From: Sphingorhabdus lutea
Lineage (GTDB): Bacteria; Pseudomonadota; Alphaproteobacteria; Sphingomonadales; Sphingomonadaceae
Length of the DNA stretch: 64,000 nucleotides
NCBI RefSeq assembly: GCF_001889025.1
Contig: NZ_CP018154.1
Span: 1,292,501-1,356,500 of the forward strand
Direction of reading: 5' to 3'
Position numbers and translations under genes: made by a program
In this document: positions 1 to 8,697 of the stretch, piece by piece
How positions within the stretch are numbered: position 1 is the stretch's first letter
Layout: each line of letters starts with the position of its first letter
Notes under the pieces: generated by a model
What the model saw: the letters and a program-made list of their open reading frames with translations, nothing else
What the model was told of the DNA's origin: nothing
Databases searched by the model: none

Positions 1-9
1 CAAAAAAAG

Positions 10-86
10 TGGCGCGCCCTACAGGAGTCGAACCTGTGGCCTCAAGATTAGAAGTCTCGCGCTCTATCCAGCTGAGCTAAGGGCGC
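10..86 (-). tRNA. tRNA-Arg (anticodon TCT)
   Basis: Read on the minus strand this folds as a complete 77-nt tRNA. The acceptor stem GCGCCCT pairs with AGGGCGC, the D-arm contains AGCTCAGCTGGATAGAGC, the anticodon stem closes the loop CTTCTAA with anticodon TCT, and the T-arm carries GGTTCGACTCC. The terminal CCA is encoded. It decodes AGA/AGG arginine codons. The 3' end lies only 9 nt from the window edge, so no terminator can be judged. Confidence 0.95.
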
Positions 87-101
87 ACGCAAATGCTCCT
101 T

Positions 102-132
102 AACCGCTTTGCAGCAAAGTGAAAAGCAGGTT
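102..132 (+). other. small nested hairpin in the leader of the queuosine transporter gene
   Basis: An inner stem CTTTG/CAAAG with loop CAG sits inside an outer AACC/GGTT pairing, about 40 nt before the ATG of the queuosine-precursor transporter gene. It does not match the preQ1-I consensus as I remember it (no CACCC plus AAAAAACUA tail). It could equally lie in the promoter region of the leftward tRNA-Arg. Function unknown. Confidence 0.25.
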
Positions 133-170
133 ATGGCATATTTTGTAATTATTTTTCATTCAGGGCCAAT

Positions 171-914
171 ATGTCGGATCAAATCAACCATATGAGCGCG
201 AAAAATTTAACCGAATATCGGTTTAAATATTTTGAATATGTCATGGCAGCCTTTGTCACCATATTATTATTATCAAATATTATCGGCGCGTCGAAATTAT
301 CCGCCATAAATATTGGGGGTAGCACGCATATTTTTGGCGCAGGCATTTTATTTTTCCCTCTTGGTTATGTTATTGGCGATATTTTAACCGAAATTTATGG
401 CTATGCCCGCGCACGGCGAGTTATTTGGACCGGCTTTGCAGCAATGATTTTCATGGCGGTGATGAGCTATATTGTTGTTGCCTTGCCACCTGCGGATGGA
501 TGGGACGGGCAGGCGGCATATGAAACGGTATTTGCCAATGCGTGGCGCATTGTTTTGGCCTCAATCACCGCATTTTGGGCGGGCGAATTTGTGAACAGCT
601 ATGTCATGGCGCGGCTAAAATTATTGACCAAGGGTAAATATTTATGGACGCGGACCATTGGTTCGACAATAGTGGGACAGGCGGTCGACAGCCTGTTATT
701 TTATCCAATTGCATTTTATTTAACATGGAGTAATGCCCAGTTAATCGAGGTGATGTACACCAATTGGGCATTGAAAGTGGGCTGGGAAATATTATTAACC
801 CCGGTGACTTATTTTGTGGTGCATAAATTAAAAAAGGCAGAGGCGATTGACGTTTATGATGATGATACGAATTTCTCGCCCTTTGCCAATAATAAATCAT
901 CGGCCCAAAACTAA
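171..914 (+). CDS. yhhQ: queuosine precursor transporter, YhhQ/Vut_1 family
   Basis: A 247-aa inner-membrane protein expected to import the queuosine precursors preQ0/preQ1 for tRNA modification. It has about six hydrophobic segments. Family hallmarks are visible in the first half: the stretch FEYVMAAFVTILLLSNIIG at about residues 21-39, then FPLGYVIGDILTEIYGY. The start is supported by AGGG five bases before ATG at 171. A second in-frame ATG lies seven codons in. The C-terminal tail is short and charged. The next gene starts 24 bp downstream. Other queuosine genes are not in the window, so the substrate rests on family membership. Confidence 0.9.
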   Translation: MSDQINHMSAKNLTEYRFKYFEYVMAAFVTILLLSNIIGASKLSAINIGGSTHIFGAGILFFPLGYVIGDILTEIYGYARARRVIWTGFAAMIFMAVMSYIVVALPPADGWDGQAAYETVFANAWRIVLASITAFWAGEFVNSYVMARLKLLTKGKYLWTRTIGSTIVGQAVDSLLFYPIAFYLTWSNAQLIEVMYTNWALKVGWEILLTPVTYFVVHKLKKAEAIDVYDDDTNFSPFANNKSSAQN

Positions 915-938
915 CCGTAAAAAGGCATATTTATTTAC

Positions 939-1349
939 ATGAATTGGTTTTTAGACCCCGTTAGTTTTCAGTCATTTAAACTTGATATATTATCCATGAC
1001 TGGCCTTGGCAAAGATGCGATGCACGTGCATATCGGAATGGCGATTTTTATCATCGTTCGGCTTTGCTGGCGCGGGCGTGGTGGATGGTTTGTTGCCTGG
1101 TCTGCTGCGCTTATTGCCGCATTAACGGGTGAATATTTGGATTATAAGGTCGATATTATCCAATCCTATAAATATACAGGACAGGTGCCCGATGCCGAAC
1201 ATTGGCATGATATTTGGAATACAATGTTTTGGCCCAGCATATTATTGCTTATTGGACGCTGGTTGCAGCCGGCAAAGAAAAATATCAAAGACGGCCCTGA
1301 TTTTATTGAACAGGATGCGCCAATTCAGAAAAGCACCGATTTAATATAG
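939..1349 (+). CDS. small membrane protein of unknown function
   Basis: A 136-aa protein that I cannot place in a named family. Two or three hydrophobic stretches are visible: around residues 33-45, residues 50-65 in the Trp/Ala-rich segment after WRGRGGW, and WPSILLLIGRW near residue 100. Between them is the conserved-looking polar segment GEYLDYKVDIIQSY. The hydrophilic C-terminus is rich in Lys and Asp. It follows the queuosine transporter by 24 bp on the same strand and may be co-transcribed. AAGG lies too far upstream of the ATG to be a strong ribosome site, so the start is less certain than the reading frame. Confidence 0.6.
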   Translation: MNWFLDPVSFQSFKLDILSMTGLGKDAMHVHIGMAIFIIVRLCWRGRGGWFVAWSAALIAALTGEYLDYKVDIIQSYKYTGQVPDAEHWHDIWNTMFWPSILLLIGRWLQPAKKNIKDGPDFIEQDAPIQKSTDLI

Positions 1350-1389
1350 GGCGGTTAGTAAAGATTATTCAAAAAAAATAAAGTATCAC

Positions 1390-2055
1390 TCACGCCAAAG
1401 CAGCGATAAGCCCTTCAAATAATCGGCGGCCATCGCTGCCTCCATGCATAGTTTCAATCATCCGTTCAGGATGCGGCATCATGCCCAAAACATTGCCTTT
1501 TTCGTTTAATATTCCGGCAATATTACGCGCCGAACCATTGACATATTCGCCATAGCGAAATGCAATACGGCCATCATTTTCCAACATATCCAATGTGGCA
1601 TCATCAGCAAAATAATTGCCATCATGATGCGCAACAGGAAACATTACCTGCTCCCCCTTTTTATATTGTGATGTGAATGGCGTGCTATTATTTTCAACGT
1701 TTAGTGGCACATTGCGGCAGATAAAATTTATACCCGCATTGCGCATTAACGCGCCGGGTAATAACCCTGCCTCGGTCAAAATTTGAAAACCATTACACAC
1801 GCCTAAAGTAGGAACGCCGCGATTTGCCGCCGCAACAACGTCTTGCATAATCGGGGAACGCGCAGCCATTGCGCCGGAACGCAAATAATCGCCATATGAA
1901 AAACCGCCCGGAATGGCGATTAAATCGACCCCATCGGGCAGGCTGCTATCACCATGCCAAACAAGCAAGGTTTCCGCGCCGGTAATGCTGGAAATTGCCA
2001 CCGCCATGTCGCGGTCGCAATTGGAACCTGGAAATTGAATAACGGCCGCTTTCAT
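1390..2055 (-). CDS. purQ: phosphoribosylformylglycinamidine synthase, glutaminase subunit PurQ
   Basis: Class I glutamine amidotransferase subunit of FGAM synthase (purine pathway step 4), which supplies ammonia to PurL. The N-terminus is [16 protein letters not shown], the nucleophile elbow is [10 protein letters not shown] and the His-x-Glu end of the triad is in MMPHPERM. About 221 aa, normal for the small-type PurQ that works with PurS. A longer frame extends upstream, but the family start and the AAGGG upstream favour the ATG at 2055 (ATG at 2058 is the alternative). It lies directly downstream of purS on the same strand with a 25-bp gap. Confidence 0.95.
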   Translation of the reverse strand: MKAAVIQFPGSNCDRDMAVAISSITGAETLLVWHGDSSLPDGVDLIAIPGGFSYGDYLRSGAMAARSPIMQDVVAAANRGVPTLGVCNGFQILTEAGLLPGALMRNAGINFICRNVPLNVENNSTPFTSQYKKGEQVMFPVAHHDGNYFADDATLDMLENDGRIAFRYGEYVNGSARNIAGILNEKGNVLGMMPHPERMIETMHGGSDGRRLFEGLIAALA

Positions 2056-2080
2056 CATCTTAACCCTTGCTGTAAAAAAA

Positions 2081-2311
2081 TTATACCCGTTGAATTTCGA
2101 AATTCTCAATCACCATATTGGCCAGTAATTTGGTGCAGATTTCTGCAATTTGTTCGTCGGTTACCGCCGGATCAACATCCAATTCAATTAAACGGCCCGC
2201 GCGCACATCATTCACGCCTTCAAATCCCAAATTTTCAATTGCATGGTGGATTGCGCGACCTTGGGGATCCAAAACGCCATTTTTTAAGGTCACAAAAACG
2301 CGAATGTTCAT
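2081..2311 (-). CDS. purS: phosphoribosylformylglycinamidine synthase subunit PurS
   Basis: A 76-aa small subunit that bridges PurQ and PurL in the three-component FGAM synthase. The sequence has the family pattern: N-terminal [18 protein letters not shown], then [24 protein letters not shown] and the C-terminal [18 protein letters not shown] lies just upstream of the ATG. It pairs with purQ downstream. The third subunit gene, purL, is not in the window. Confidence 0.95.
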   Translation of the reverse strand: MNIRVFVTLKNGVLDPQGRAIHHAIENLGFEGVNDVRAGRLIELDVDPAVTDEQIAEICTKLLANMVIENFEIQRV

Positions 2312-2505
2312 GGGTAACTTTCCTTCATGCCTAAATTTAAATTACATGCTGTATAATTTATTGCTGCTATAAAGTGCATGGCGTGGGAAGCAAGAGGCAT
2401 TGCCCAAAAAATATACATCCAAGCGATTTTCACCAAATATTAACCCCAATTGAGTAATTATCTGGCGAATTTTTATTTTATTTATTCATGATGCAGGAGA
2501 ATAAA

Positions 2506-2655
2506 ATGGTTGGCTTGGCAACGATGATGTTTATTGCACTATTCGGTTTTGGCCATGAATTATTGGGTTGGAATGGCGAAAATGAGCAGGTTCAACTTGG
2601 GTTATTTCTTGCCTTTATCTTTGGTATTATCGCGGGTTATAAAACCAAGGGGTAA
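2506..2655 (+). CDS. small hydrophobic protein, 49 aa
   Basis: A short frame in the otherwise empty 400-bp stretch between purS and the M16 peptidase gene. AGGAGA ends five bases before the ATG at 2506, an excellent ribosome site. The product has two hydrophobic segments, LATMMFIALFGFG and LGLFLAFIFGIIAGY, separated by the polar turn ELLGWNGENEQVQ, and ends YKTKG. This suggests a hairpin membrane peptide. ATGs at 2488 and 2491 are in frame but lack the spacing. I do not recognise a family. Its strand is opposite to both neighbours, so it needs its own promoter. Confidence 0.6.
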   Translation: MVGLATMMFIALFGFGHELLGWNGENEQVQLGLFLAFIFGIIAGYKTKG

Positions 2656-2718
2656 GCATGGCTTTGCCCCTTCTATTTTATTTTATATTTAATTTTTACG
2701 ATATTAAATTTTTGATAT

Positions 2719-5700
2719 TTAACCCTCTGTTCCTGTTGCAAGCTGCGCCGTATCATTTTGCGTCTCCGCCGCTTTGGGGCGATAGCTTTCATGCATTACC
2801 TTAAACGTAAATGGCTTTTGGCCCGATAATTGTTCTGCCGCCAATATCCTAATATCTTCTATGGTGATGCTGCGGAAAATATCCTCGCTATGGCGGAATT
2901 TATCTAAATCAGAGGGCAGGGTCTGCGCCTCATCAATCCATCCAACCCATGTTGAGTTTTTGCTTTTCCAATCGCGGTAATTTTCCAATATCGGCGTGCG
3001 TGCCCGATTGAATATATCTTCGCTGACCAAATTATTTGTAACATCGGCGATAATATCGTCCACAACCTTGCCAATTAAGTCTGCATTATCAACATTGCCA
3101 TTGGTGGTAATGGAAAAACTTCCCCTATTTGGGTAAATTTCCGACATGTCCGCACTTGCCCCTGCGGAATAGCTTGCGCCCAATTCTTCACGCAATTTAT
3201 CGGTCAGCTTAATATTGATGATTCGGGCCAATAAATCCATGGCGGCAGATTTTTTTTGCTCGCGCCCGTCGGATATTGTCCAAACGCGCTGCCACGCCAA
3301 TTGGTCTCTTTCACCCAAATGATATAAAATATGTTCGCCGCGATTATCCGACCAATTTGTCTCTCTGGCTTGTGTAAATTGGGGGATGATATCATTTCTT
3401 TTGGGCAATGCGCCAAATGTTTCGGCGATAATTTTTATCGCATCTTCTTGGTCAAATGTGCCGATTAAGGTGATTTCCAGCGGTGCAGTCATCAATTGAT
3501 TGCCGATTAACTTTTTCAACTGCGCGCTATTCATTTCATTATATCGCGCCAATGAGGGCAGGGTAAAACGCGGATCATCACCATTTAATATATTGGCCGA
3601 TTCAATAGACAAAACCGACCCAGGGGTTGATTTTAATTTTGTGTAAAATTCGGGCAATGCCTTTTGAAATAAACGTACGGCATCTTGGCGATAGGCGGGA
3701 TCGGTCATCAAAGAAGCAATAAGCTGCATTTGGAATTTTAAATCATTTGGGCTGACCGTTCCATATTCACCAAAATAATCATCGCCAATGTCCAAATCAA
3801 AGCTGGCGGACGAACCGGCCAAAATCGATCTCATATCGCTAATATCATGTTTGCCGACGCCGCCCTGTGCAAAGGTTGAGCTGAAAAAAGTGGAATAATC
3901 TGCATTGTCCCTGCCAAATGATAATGCGCCGCCCGCCGCGCGCACCGCAAATCGCACGGTGCTGGCCTCAAAATCCGTATTTTTCAGATTCAACATCACG
4001 CCATTTTTGAAACGGATGGTGCGTATGTCCAAATCATCAATTTTATCATCAAAAACAACCTTGCCCGCTTTGCCAAATTTGGCATAGGCAAATTGTGCCT
4101 TTTCACGCTGTTTCGGTGGACCAAAATCAATTTCACGTGCTTTGTTGACCGCGTTTAAAAGATATTTTTCGTCAATATCGCCTTTATTCTTTGTGGCCAT
4201 GAACACCAATGGACGGTCCATTTTGCCATAAATATTGTTGAATAATTTATGGATTTTATCCTTATCCAAATGGGATTTTATCTCATTCCATGCCGATAAT
4301 AAATCAATGGCACTATTCACCACTTCGCTGTCATTTGCATCAACCAATGCATTGGCGAATGTGGCGCTGGATGTGGTGGATTCGCCCGCTGCATTATCTC
4401 TGAAATTTTGGTCAATGCGGCTGATGGCATCGTTAAATTCTGTATCCGAAAATCCATAATCAGAAATTTGCTTAATCATGGGTAAAAATTCGTTCAATGC
4501 GCGTTCCCATTCGCCATCTTTGCTGGAAATGGAGCTGCTAATCTGGGCATATTCGCGGCATTGGTTCATGTCATAGGATATATTCCCGCCCAGTAGGACC
4601 AATTCTTCTTCTTGTTGCCGCCTGCCAATCCTGCTGCTTAAAATTTGGTTGATGATGGATAGGCCGAGTGATGTTTCCAAACGTTCCTTATCATCCACCC
4701 TAAATTTATCTTGAAAAAATTGGGCCAATAATATGCTGTTCGTGATTTGGGGATGTTCAAAAATTTGGGCCTCGCTGGGCCGATTTACATCAATATAACA
4801 GCCATTTATCGGGCCATATTGTGCCGCACTGCCGGACCAATCACTAAATTGATCGATAATATGGCTTTCAATATGGTCAACATCCACCGCGCCGACCACA
4901 ATGATACGGGTGCGGTCGGGGCGATACCATTTTTGATATAATGATTTCATCCTGTCGGCGGGGGCGGTTTTTAATATATTTTCTGCGCCAATGGGAAAAC
5001 GGGTTGCGGAATATGTGCCGGGGGATAAAAATTTGCTCGCCGCCCTATATGCCTGATATTGATAATTTTCCCGCACGCGCATTTCTTCTAAAATAACGCC
5101 GCGCTCTGCCTCCACAGCGGAGGGGGCGAAGCTTATCTCGCTGGCGGTTTCGCGCATAAGGAATAATGATTCCTCGATTAACTCTGCGCTATTATTTGGC
5201 AGGTCCAATTGATATTGTGTTTGGGTAAATCCCGTCGATGCATTGGTATCTGCGCCAAAGGCAAGGCCAAGTCGTTCCAATATTTTGACCATTTCCCCTT
5301 CGGGAACATTGGTTGTTCCATTAAACGCCATATGTTCAATAAAATGGGCAAGGCCTTGTTCGTCTTCGCCCTCTACGGCTGAACCAAAATCAACCGCCAT
5401 GCGGATTAAAACCTGATTTTCGGGGCGCGAATTTTTCTTTATCGCATATTTGAGCCCATTGGGCAGGCGGCCATAGATAATATCTGGATGGGCAGGCAGG
5501 TCGGATTTGTCGCTATTCCATGCCTTTACTCGATAGGGCGAGGGGGAAATTTCAATTTTATCCGCTGCATTTTTGGCAATTTGATTATCATCATCTTGCT
5601 TTATTTCGGCTTGTTCCTGCTCAGCAGTCTGATTTTCTACCTGTTCCTGCGCATATGAAATATGCGGCGTAGAAAAGATAATCGCAGCGGCAAGGGCATG

Positions 5701-5739
5701 GCGGGATAGCGAAATGCTAGATAAAATATTTTTCCTCAT
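2719..5739 (-). CDS. M16 family zinc metallopeptidase, two-domain, exported
   Basis: A 1006-aa pitrilysin-type peptidase. The N-terminus looks like a signal peptide (basic start, hydrophobic stretch, HISYAQE) followed by a Gln/Glu-rich linker. The first M16 domain holds the inverted zinc motif in HFIEHMAFNGTT near residue 135, with the third ligand expected in AERGVILEEM about 75 residues later. The second half repeats the M16 fold without a zinc site, including the substrate-binding type stretch ELGASYSAGASADM. The likely role is periplasmic peptide or protein turnover. It sits between purC and purS on the same strand, an odd place for a peptidase. The 67-bp gap to purC allows co-transcription. 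Confidence 0.9.
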   Translation of the reverse strand: MRKNILSSISLSRHALAAAIIFSTPHISYAQEQVENQTAEQEQAEIKQDDDNQIAKNAADKIEISPSPYRVKAWNSDKSDLPAHPDIIYGRLPNGLKYAIKKNSRPENQVLIRMAVDFGSAVEGEDEQGLAHFIEHMAFNGTTNVPEGEMVKILERLGLAFGADTNASTGFTQTQYQLDLPNNSAELIEESLFLMRETASEISFAPSAVEAERGVILEEMRVRENYQYQAYRAASKFLSPGTYSATRFPIGAENILKTAPADRMKSLYQKWYRPDRTRIIVVGAVDVDHIESHIIDQFSDWSGSAAQYGPINGCYIDVNRPSEAQIFEHPQITNSILLAQFFQDKFRVDDKERLETSLGLSIINQILSSRIGRRQQEEELVLLGGNISYDMNQCREYAQISSSISSKDGEWERALNEFLPMIKQISDYGFSDTEFNDAISRIDQNFRDNAAGESTTSSATFANALVDANDSEVVNSAIDLLSAWNEIKSHLDKDKIHKLFNNIYGKMDRPLVFMATKNKGDIDEKYLLNAVNKAREIDFGPPKQREKAQFAYAKFGKAGKVVFDDKIDDLDIRTIRFKNGVMLNLKNTDFEASTVRFAVRAAGGALSFGRDNADYSTFFSSTFAQGGVGKHDISDMRSILAGSSASFDLDIGDDYFGEYGTVSPNDLKFQMQLIASLMTDPAYRQDAVRLFQKALPEFYTKLKSTPGSVLSIESANILNGDDPRFTLPSLARYNEMNSAQLKKLIGNQLMTAPLEITLIGTFDQEDAIKIIAETFGALPKRNDIIPQFTQARETNWSDNRGEHILYHLGERDQLAWQRVWTISDGREQKKSAAMDLLARIINIKLTDKLREELGASYSAGASADMSEIYPNRGSFSITTNGNVDNADLIGKVVDDIIADVTNNLVSEDIFNRARTPILENYRDWKSKNSTWVGWIDEAQTLPSDLDKFRHSEDIFRSITIEDIRILAAEQLSGQKPFTFKVMHESYRPKAAETQNDTAQLATGTEG

Positions 5740-5806
5740 GAAGAACAGCTATCACAGCATAGCTGTCTTCAAAAGGGATAAAGCTCAATAATTTAGGCAA
5801 ATAAAA

Positions 5807-6586
5807 TTATTTACTTTTCTTTGCGCGGTGCGCATCCAAATCCATAATTTCGCTGCTGCCTTCATCAGGTAACAGGCCAAGTCGGCGGGCAACTTCTTGA
5901 TATGCCTCTACCTCTCCGCCCAAATCGCGGCGGAAACGGTCCTTGTCCAATTTTTCATTGGTTTCAATGTCCCATAGGCGGCATCCATCGGGGCTGATTT
6001 CATCAGCCAGGATAATGCGCGCAAAATCGCCATCGAAAAAACGGCCAAATTCTAGCTTGAAATCAACCAAACGAATTCCAATGCCCGCAAACATGCCGGA
6101 CATGAAATCATTAACCCGAATGGCCATGCTGGAAATATCTTGCATTTCCTCCTGCGTGGCCCAACCAAAGCAGGCAATATGTTCCTCTGCGATTAAGGGA
6201 TCACCCAGGCTGTCATCTTTATAGCAATATTCCAACAAAGTATGCGGCAGGGGTGTGCCTTCTTCGATACCAAGGCGTTTTGATAAAGTGCCTGCAGCAA
6301 CATTGCGCACTATAACTTCAATCGGGACTATTTCTACTTGTTTTACCAATTGTTCGCGCATGTTCAAACGGCGGATGAAATGGGTGGGAATACCAATATG
6401 CGCCAAACGTGTAAACACATGTTCCGAAATGCGATTATTGATTACGCCTTTGCCATTTATCGTCCCCTTTTTCTGGGCATTAAAGGCGGTGGCATCATCC
6501 TTAAAATATTGGATAATCGTGCCTGGCTCTGGACCTTCATAAAGGATTTTGGCTTTACCTTCATATATTTTGCGTCGACGGGTCAT
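5807..6586 (-). CDS. purC: SAICAR synthase PurC
   Basis: Phosphoribosylaminoimidazole-succinocarboxamide synthase, which condenses CAIR with aspartate using ATP in purine synthesis. At 259 aa it is full length. Clear family segments are [13 protein letters not shown] at the N-terminus, [31 protein letters not shown] and [11 protein letters not shown], and the [15 protein letters not shown] signature near residue 190. It is the first gene of the leftward purine segment (purC, M16 peptidase, purS, purQ). It is divergent from a small NTF2-like gene 117 bp away. Confidence 0.97.
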   Translation of the reverse strand: MTRRRKIYEGKAKILYEGPEPGTIIQYFKDDATAFNAQKKGTINGKGVINNRISEHVFTRLAHIGIPTHFIRRLNMREQLVKQVEIVPIEVIVRNVAAGTLSKRLGIEEGTPLPHTLLEYCYKDDSLGDPLIAEEHIACFGWATQEEMQDISSMAIRVNDFMSGMFAGIGIRLVDFKLEFGRFFDGDFARIILADEISPDGCRLWDIETNEKLDKDRFRRDLGGEVEAYQEVARRLGLLPDEGSSEIMDLDAHRAKKSK

Positions 6587-6703
6587 TATTTATTTGTCCT
6601 TTTTGGCCAAAGCATTGCACTATGCGCATCGCCATAGCGGATGATTGCGCCATGCGCAATTTAAGTTCGCATTATTCTGTGCATTTATGGGAGAGAAAAT
6701 AAT

Positions 6704-7150
6704 ATGTCAAAATATGATAATATTGATGAGGTGATGCGCACATTATATGAATCAATTTCTGGTCCGCCCGGGGGGCAGGATTGGGTACGCGACCGTGAAA
6801 TTTATCATCCCAGCGCGCTAATCACCCGGACGCGAATCGTTGATGGAAAACCGGTTGCCTTTACATTTGATTATGATGGCTTTGTCGCGGCGACCATCCC
6901 CTTGTTAAAAGATAAAAGCTTTTATGAAATTGAAACCAAAAGAAGTGAAAGCCATTTTGGCCAAATTGCGCATATATTTTCCGAATATGTGGCGCGGGAA
7001 CATCTAGATGATGAGGATATTTTATTTCGCGGGGTTAATATGGTCCATTTATGGAATGATGGAGCCGATTGTTCGGGGCGATGGTGGATTATGTCGATTA
7101 TCTGGGACAATGAGCGCGAGGGCGTGACATTGCCGCAAAGCTGGCTGTGA
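6704..7150 (+). CDS. NTF2/SnoaL-like protein of unknown function
   Basis: A 148-aa soluble protein with no signal peptide or membrane segment. The layout resembles the NTF2-like fold used by many small enzymes and binding proteins: an N-terminal helix (IDEVMRTLYESISG), a middle segment with the FDYDGFVAA motif, then alternating strands including SHFGQIAHIFSEYV and the final WWIMSIIWDNE. This is a fold-level impression only. GGGAGAG precedes the ATG. It is transcribed away from purC and stands alone. Substrate and role are unknown. Confidence 0.6.
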   Translation: MSKYDNIDEVMRTLYESISGPPGGQDWVRDREIYHPSALITRTRIVDGKPVAFTFDYDGFVAATIPLLKDKSFYEIETKRSESHFGQIAHIFSEYVAREHLDDEDILFRGVNMVHLWNDGADCSGRWWIMSIIWDNEREGVTLPQSWL

Positions 7151-7219
7151 TATATATTTGGCCATGATATACTTAATCTGTAATAAGATAAACCAGTTTT
7201 AAGATTATGTTTTATGTAT

Positions 7220-7256
7220 AAAAAAACCGCCCCAATTCATCAAAGAATGAGGCGGT
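7220..7256 (-). terminator. Rho-independent terminator of rpsF-rpsR-rplI
   Basis: On the minus strand ACCGCC pairs with GGCGGT around a loop that can itself pair (ATTC/GAAT), followed by a run of T. It lies about 25 bp past the rplI stop. The plus strand also has TATTTTTAT after the stem, so it may stop read-through from the 6704 gene as well. Confidence 0.85.
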
Positions 7257-7281
7257 ATTTTTATAATATGATAAATGCTGA

Positions 7282-7962
7282 TTAAGCGTCTTTATCTTCA
7301 CCAGCTTCGGCAGAAAGACCTTCGCTTGCCGCTGCAGCCGCAGCAGCTTGAGCCGCCGCAAGTGCCGCAACGCGTGCAGCGTCGGCTTCTTCTGCTTCAT
7401 CGGCTGCTGCTTCACGATCTTCTTGCAATTGGATGGTGGTTGCCGCGATTTCAGCTTGTTCTTCTTCGAACATTTGATCAATCACATTAATGCCATCTTT
7501 TTGCATTTCAGCTTCGTCTTCGCTGCGTGCCACGTTTACGCTAATGGTAACGCTTACTTCGGGGTGAAGAACAACACGAACTTCATAAACGCCCAATTCC
7601 TTAATAGGACGTTCCAAAATGACCATGCTGCGGTTCACAACTGCATTTTGCGCAGCAAGAGAATCAACAATGTCGCGAACCGATACTGAACCATATAGCT
7701 GGCCACTATTTGATGCAGCGCGGATCAGGACGACCTGCTTACCATCAACATTGCCAGATTCTTTTTCAGCTTCGGCGCGGCGCGCTTCGTTATCAGCTTC
7801 GATTTTTGCACGATTTGCTTCGAACAATTTCTTGTTCACTGCATTGGCGCGTAACGCCTTTTTATTCGGCAATAAGAAATTGCGCGCATAGCCGTCTTTA
7901 ACGGTAACAACGTCACCAATAGAGCCGAGCTTTTCAACGCGTTCCAACAAAATAATATCCAT
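7282..7962 (-). CDS. rplI: 50S ribosomal protein L9 with a long acidic/Ala-rich tail
   Basis: L9 binds 23S rRNA near the L1 stalk. The N-terminal RNA-binding domain is textbook: MDIILLERVEKLGSIGDVV, then DGYARNFLLPNKKALRA. The C-terminal domain contains GQLYGSVSVRDIVDSL and ends near residue 150, where ordinary L9 stops. About 75 further residues rich in Glu, Ala and Asp follow, including a run of seven alanines. This tail is presumably helical or disordered. It is the last gene of the leftward rpsF-rpsR-rplI operon, 12 bp after rpsR and just before a terminator. Confidence 0.95.
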   Translation of the reverse strand: MDIILLERVEKLGSIGDVVTVKDGYARNFLLPNKKALRANAVNKKLFEANRAKIEADNEARRAEAEKESGNVDGKQVVLIRAASNSGQLYGSVSVRDIVDSLAAQNAVVNRSMVILERPIKELGVYEVRVVLHPEVSVTISVNVARSEDEAEMQKDGINVIDQMFEEEQAEIAATTIQLQEDREAAADEAEEADAARVAALAAAQAAAAAAASEGLSAEAGEDKDA

Positions 7963-7974
7963 GATCGCGTCTCC

Positions 7975-8199
7975 TTACTTCACAATGTACGGAAGCAGGC
8001 CGATATGGCGTGCGCGTTTGATTGCTTTGCTCAACTCGCGCTGCTTCTTTGCCGATACGGCGGTAATACGGGAAGGAACAATCTTGCCACGTTCAGAAAT
8101 ATAACCCTGAAGCAGGCGTGTGTCCTTATAATCAATTACGGGCGCATCCTTGCCATGAAAAGGGCAAGATTTGCGGCGGCGGAAAAATGGACGTGCCAT
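7975..8199 (-). CDS. rpsR: 30S ribosomal protein S18
   Basis: A 74-aa S18, which binds the 16S rRNA platform together with S6. Family signature: [39 protein letters not shown], and C-terminal [11 protein letters not shown]. It lies 22 bp after rpsF and 12 bp before rplI. The cysteine in KSCPF is retained; no other zinc ligands are present, as expected for S18. Confidence 0.97.
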   Translation of the reverse strand: MARPFFRRRKSCPFHGKDAPVIDYKDTRLLQGYISERGKIVPSRITAVSAKKQRELSKAIKRARHIGLLPYIVK

Positions 8200-8221
8200 A
8201 TTTTTTATCTCCTAAACCAGA

Positions 8222-8593
8222 TTAATCGTCATTATTGTCGCGTGGGCGACGACGTTCGGAACGTTCATTTTTACGCATCATGACCGAAGGGCCACTTTCA
8301 TGCGCATCAACACGGATCGTCATATAACGAACAATATCTTCGTTCATGCGGGTCACGCGTTCCAATTCGGCAACAACATCGGTTGGTGCATCAAATTCCA
8401 ACATGACATAATGGGCTTTACGATTTTTTTGAATCTTATAAGCCAAAGAGCGAAGACCCCAAGTTTCGGTTTTTACAACCTTGCCTTTATTTTCTTCGAT
8501 CAATTTGGTGTTGGCTTCCGCCAGCGCGTCTACTTGAGCCTGTGACAGGTCCTGACGCGCCAAAAATACATGCTCGTACAACGGCATGGGCAC
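8222..8593 (-). CDS. rpsF: 30S ribosomal protein S6
   Basis: A 123-aa S6, partner of S18 in the ribosomal platform. The N-terminus [14 protein letters not shown] and the segments [26 protein letters not shown] and [18 protein letters not shown] are diagnostic. The tail is Arg/Asp-rich and ends DNNDD, a modest extension over the core fold. GGAAG stands five bases before the ATG. It is the first gene of the operon. The roughly 100-nt leader upstream is GC-rich and could fold, so S6:S18 autoregulation is possible but not demonstrated. Confidence 0.97.
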   Translation of the reverse strand: MPMPLYEHVFLARQDLSQAQVDALAEANTKLIEENKGKVVKTETWGLRSLAYKIQKNRKAHYVMLEFDAPTDVVAELERVTRMNEDIVRYMTIRVDAHESGPSVMMRKNERSERRRPRDNNDD

Positions 8594-8697
8594 TTCCTTT
8601 CATCTACCGATCGCTGACGCCGCCCCATGCGAACGCCCCTCCGGCTTTCATCTTTCACATAAAAACAGTTGCCTGATTCTATTGCGAAGTCGCGGCG

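Noticed and set aside
87..170. preQ1 riboswitch before the queuosine precursor transporter
   Set aside because: A small hairpin is present but the preQ1-I conserved loop and A-rich tail are missing; other preQ1 classes could not be fitted.
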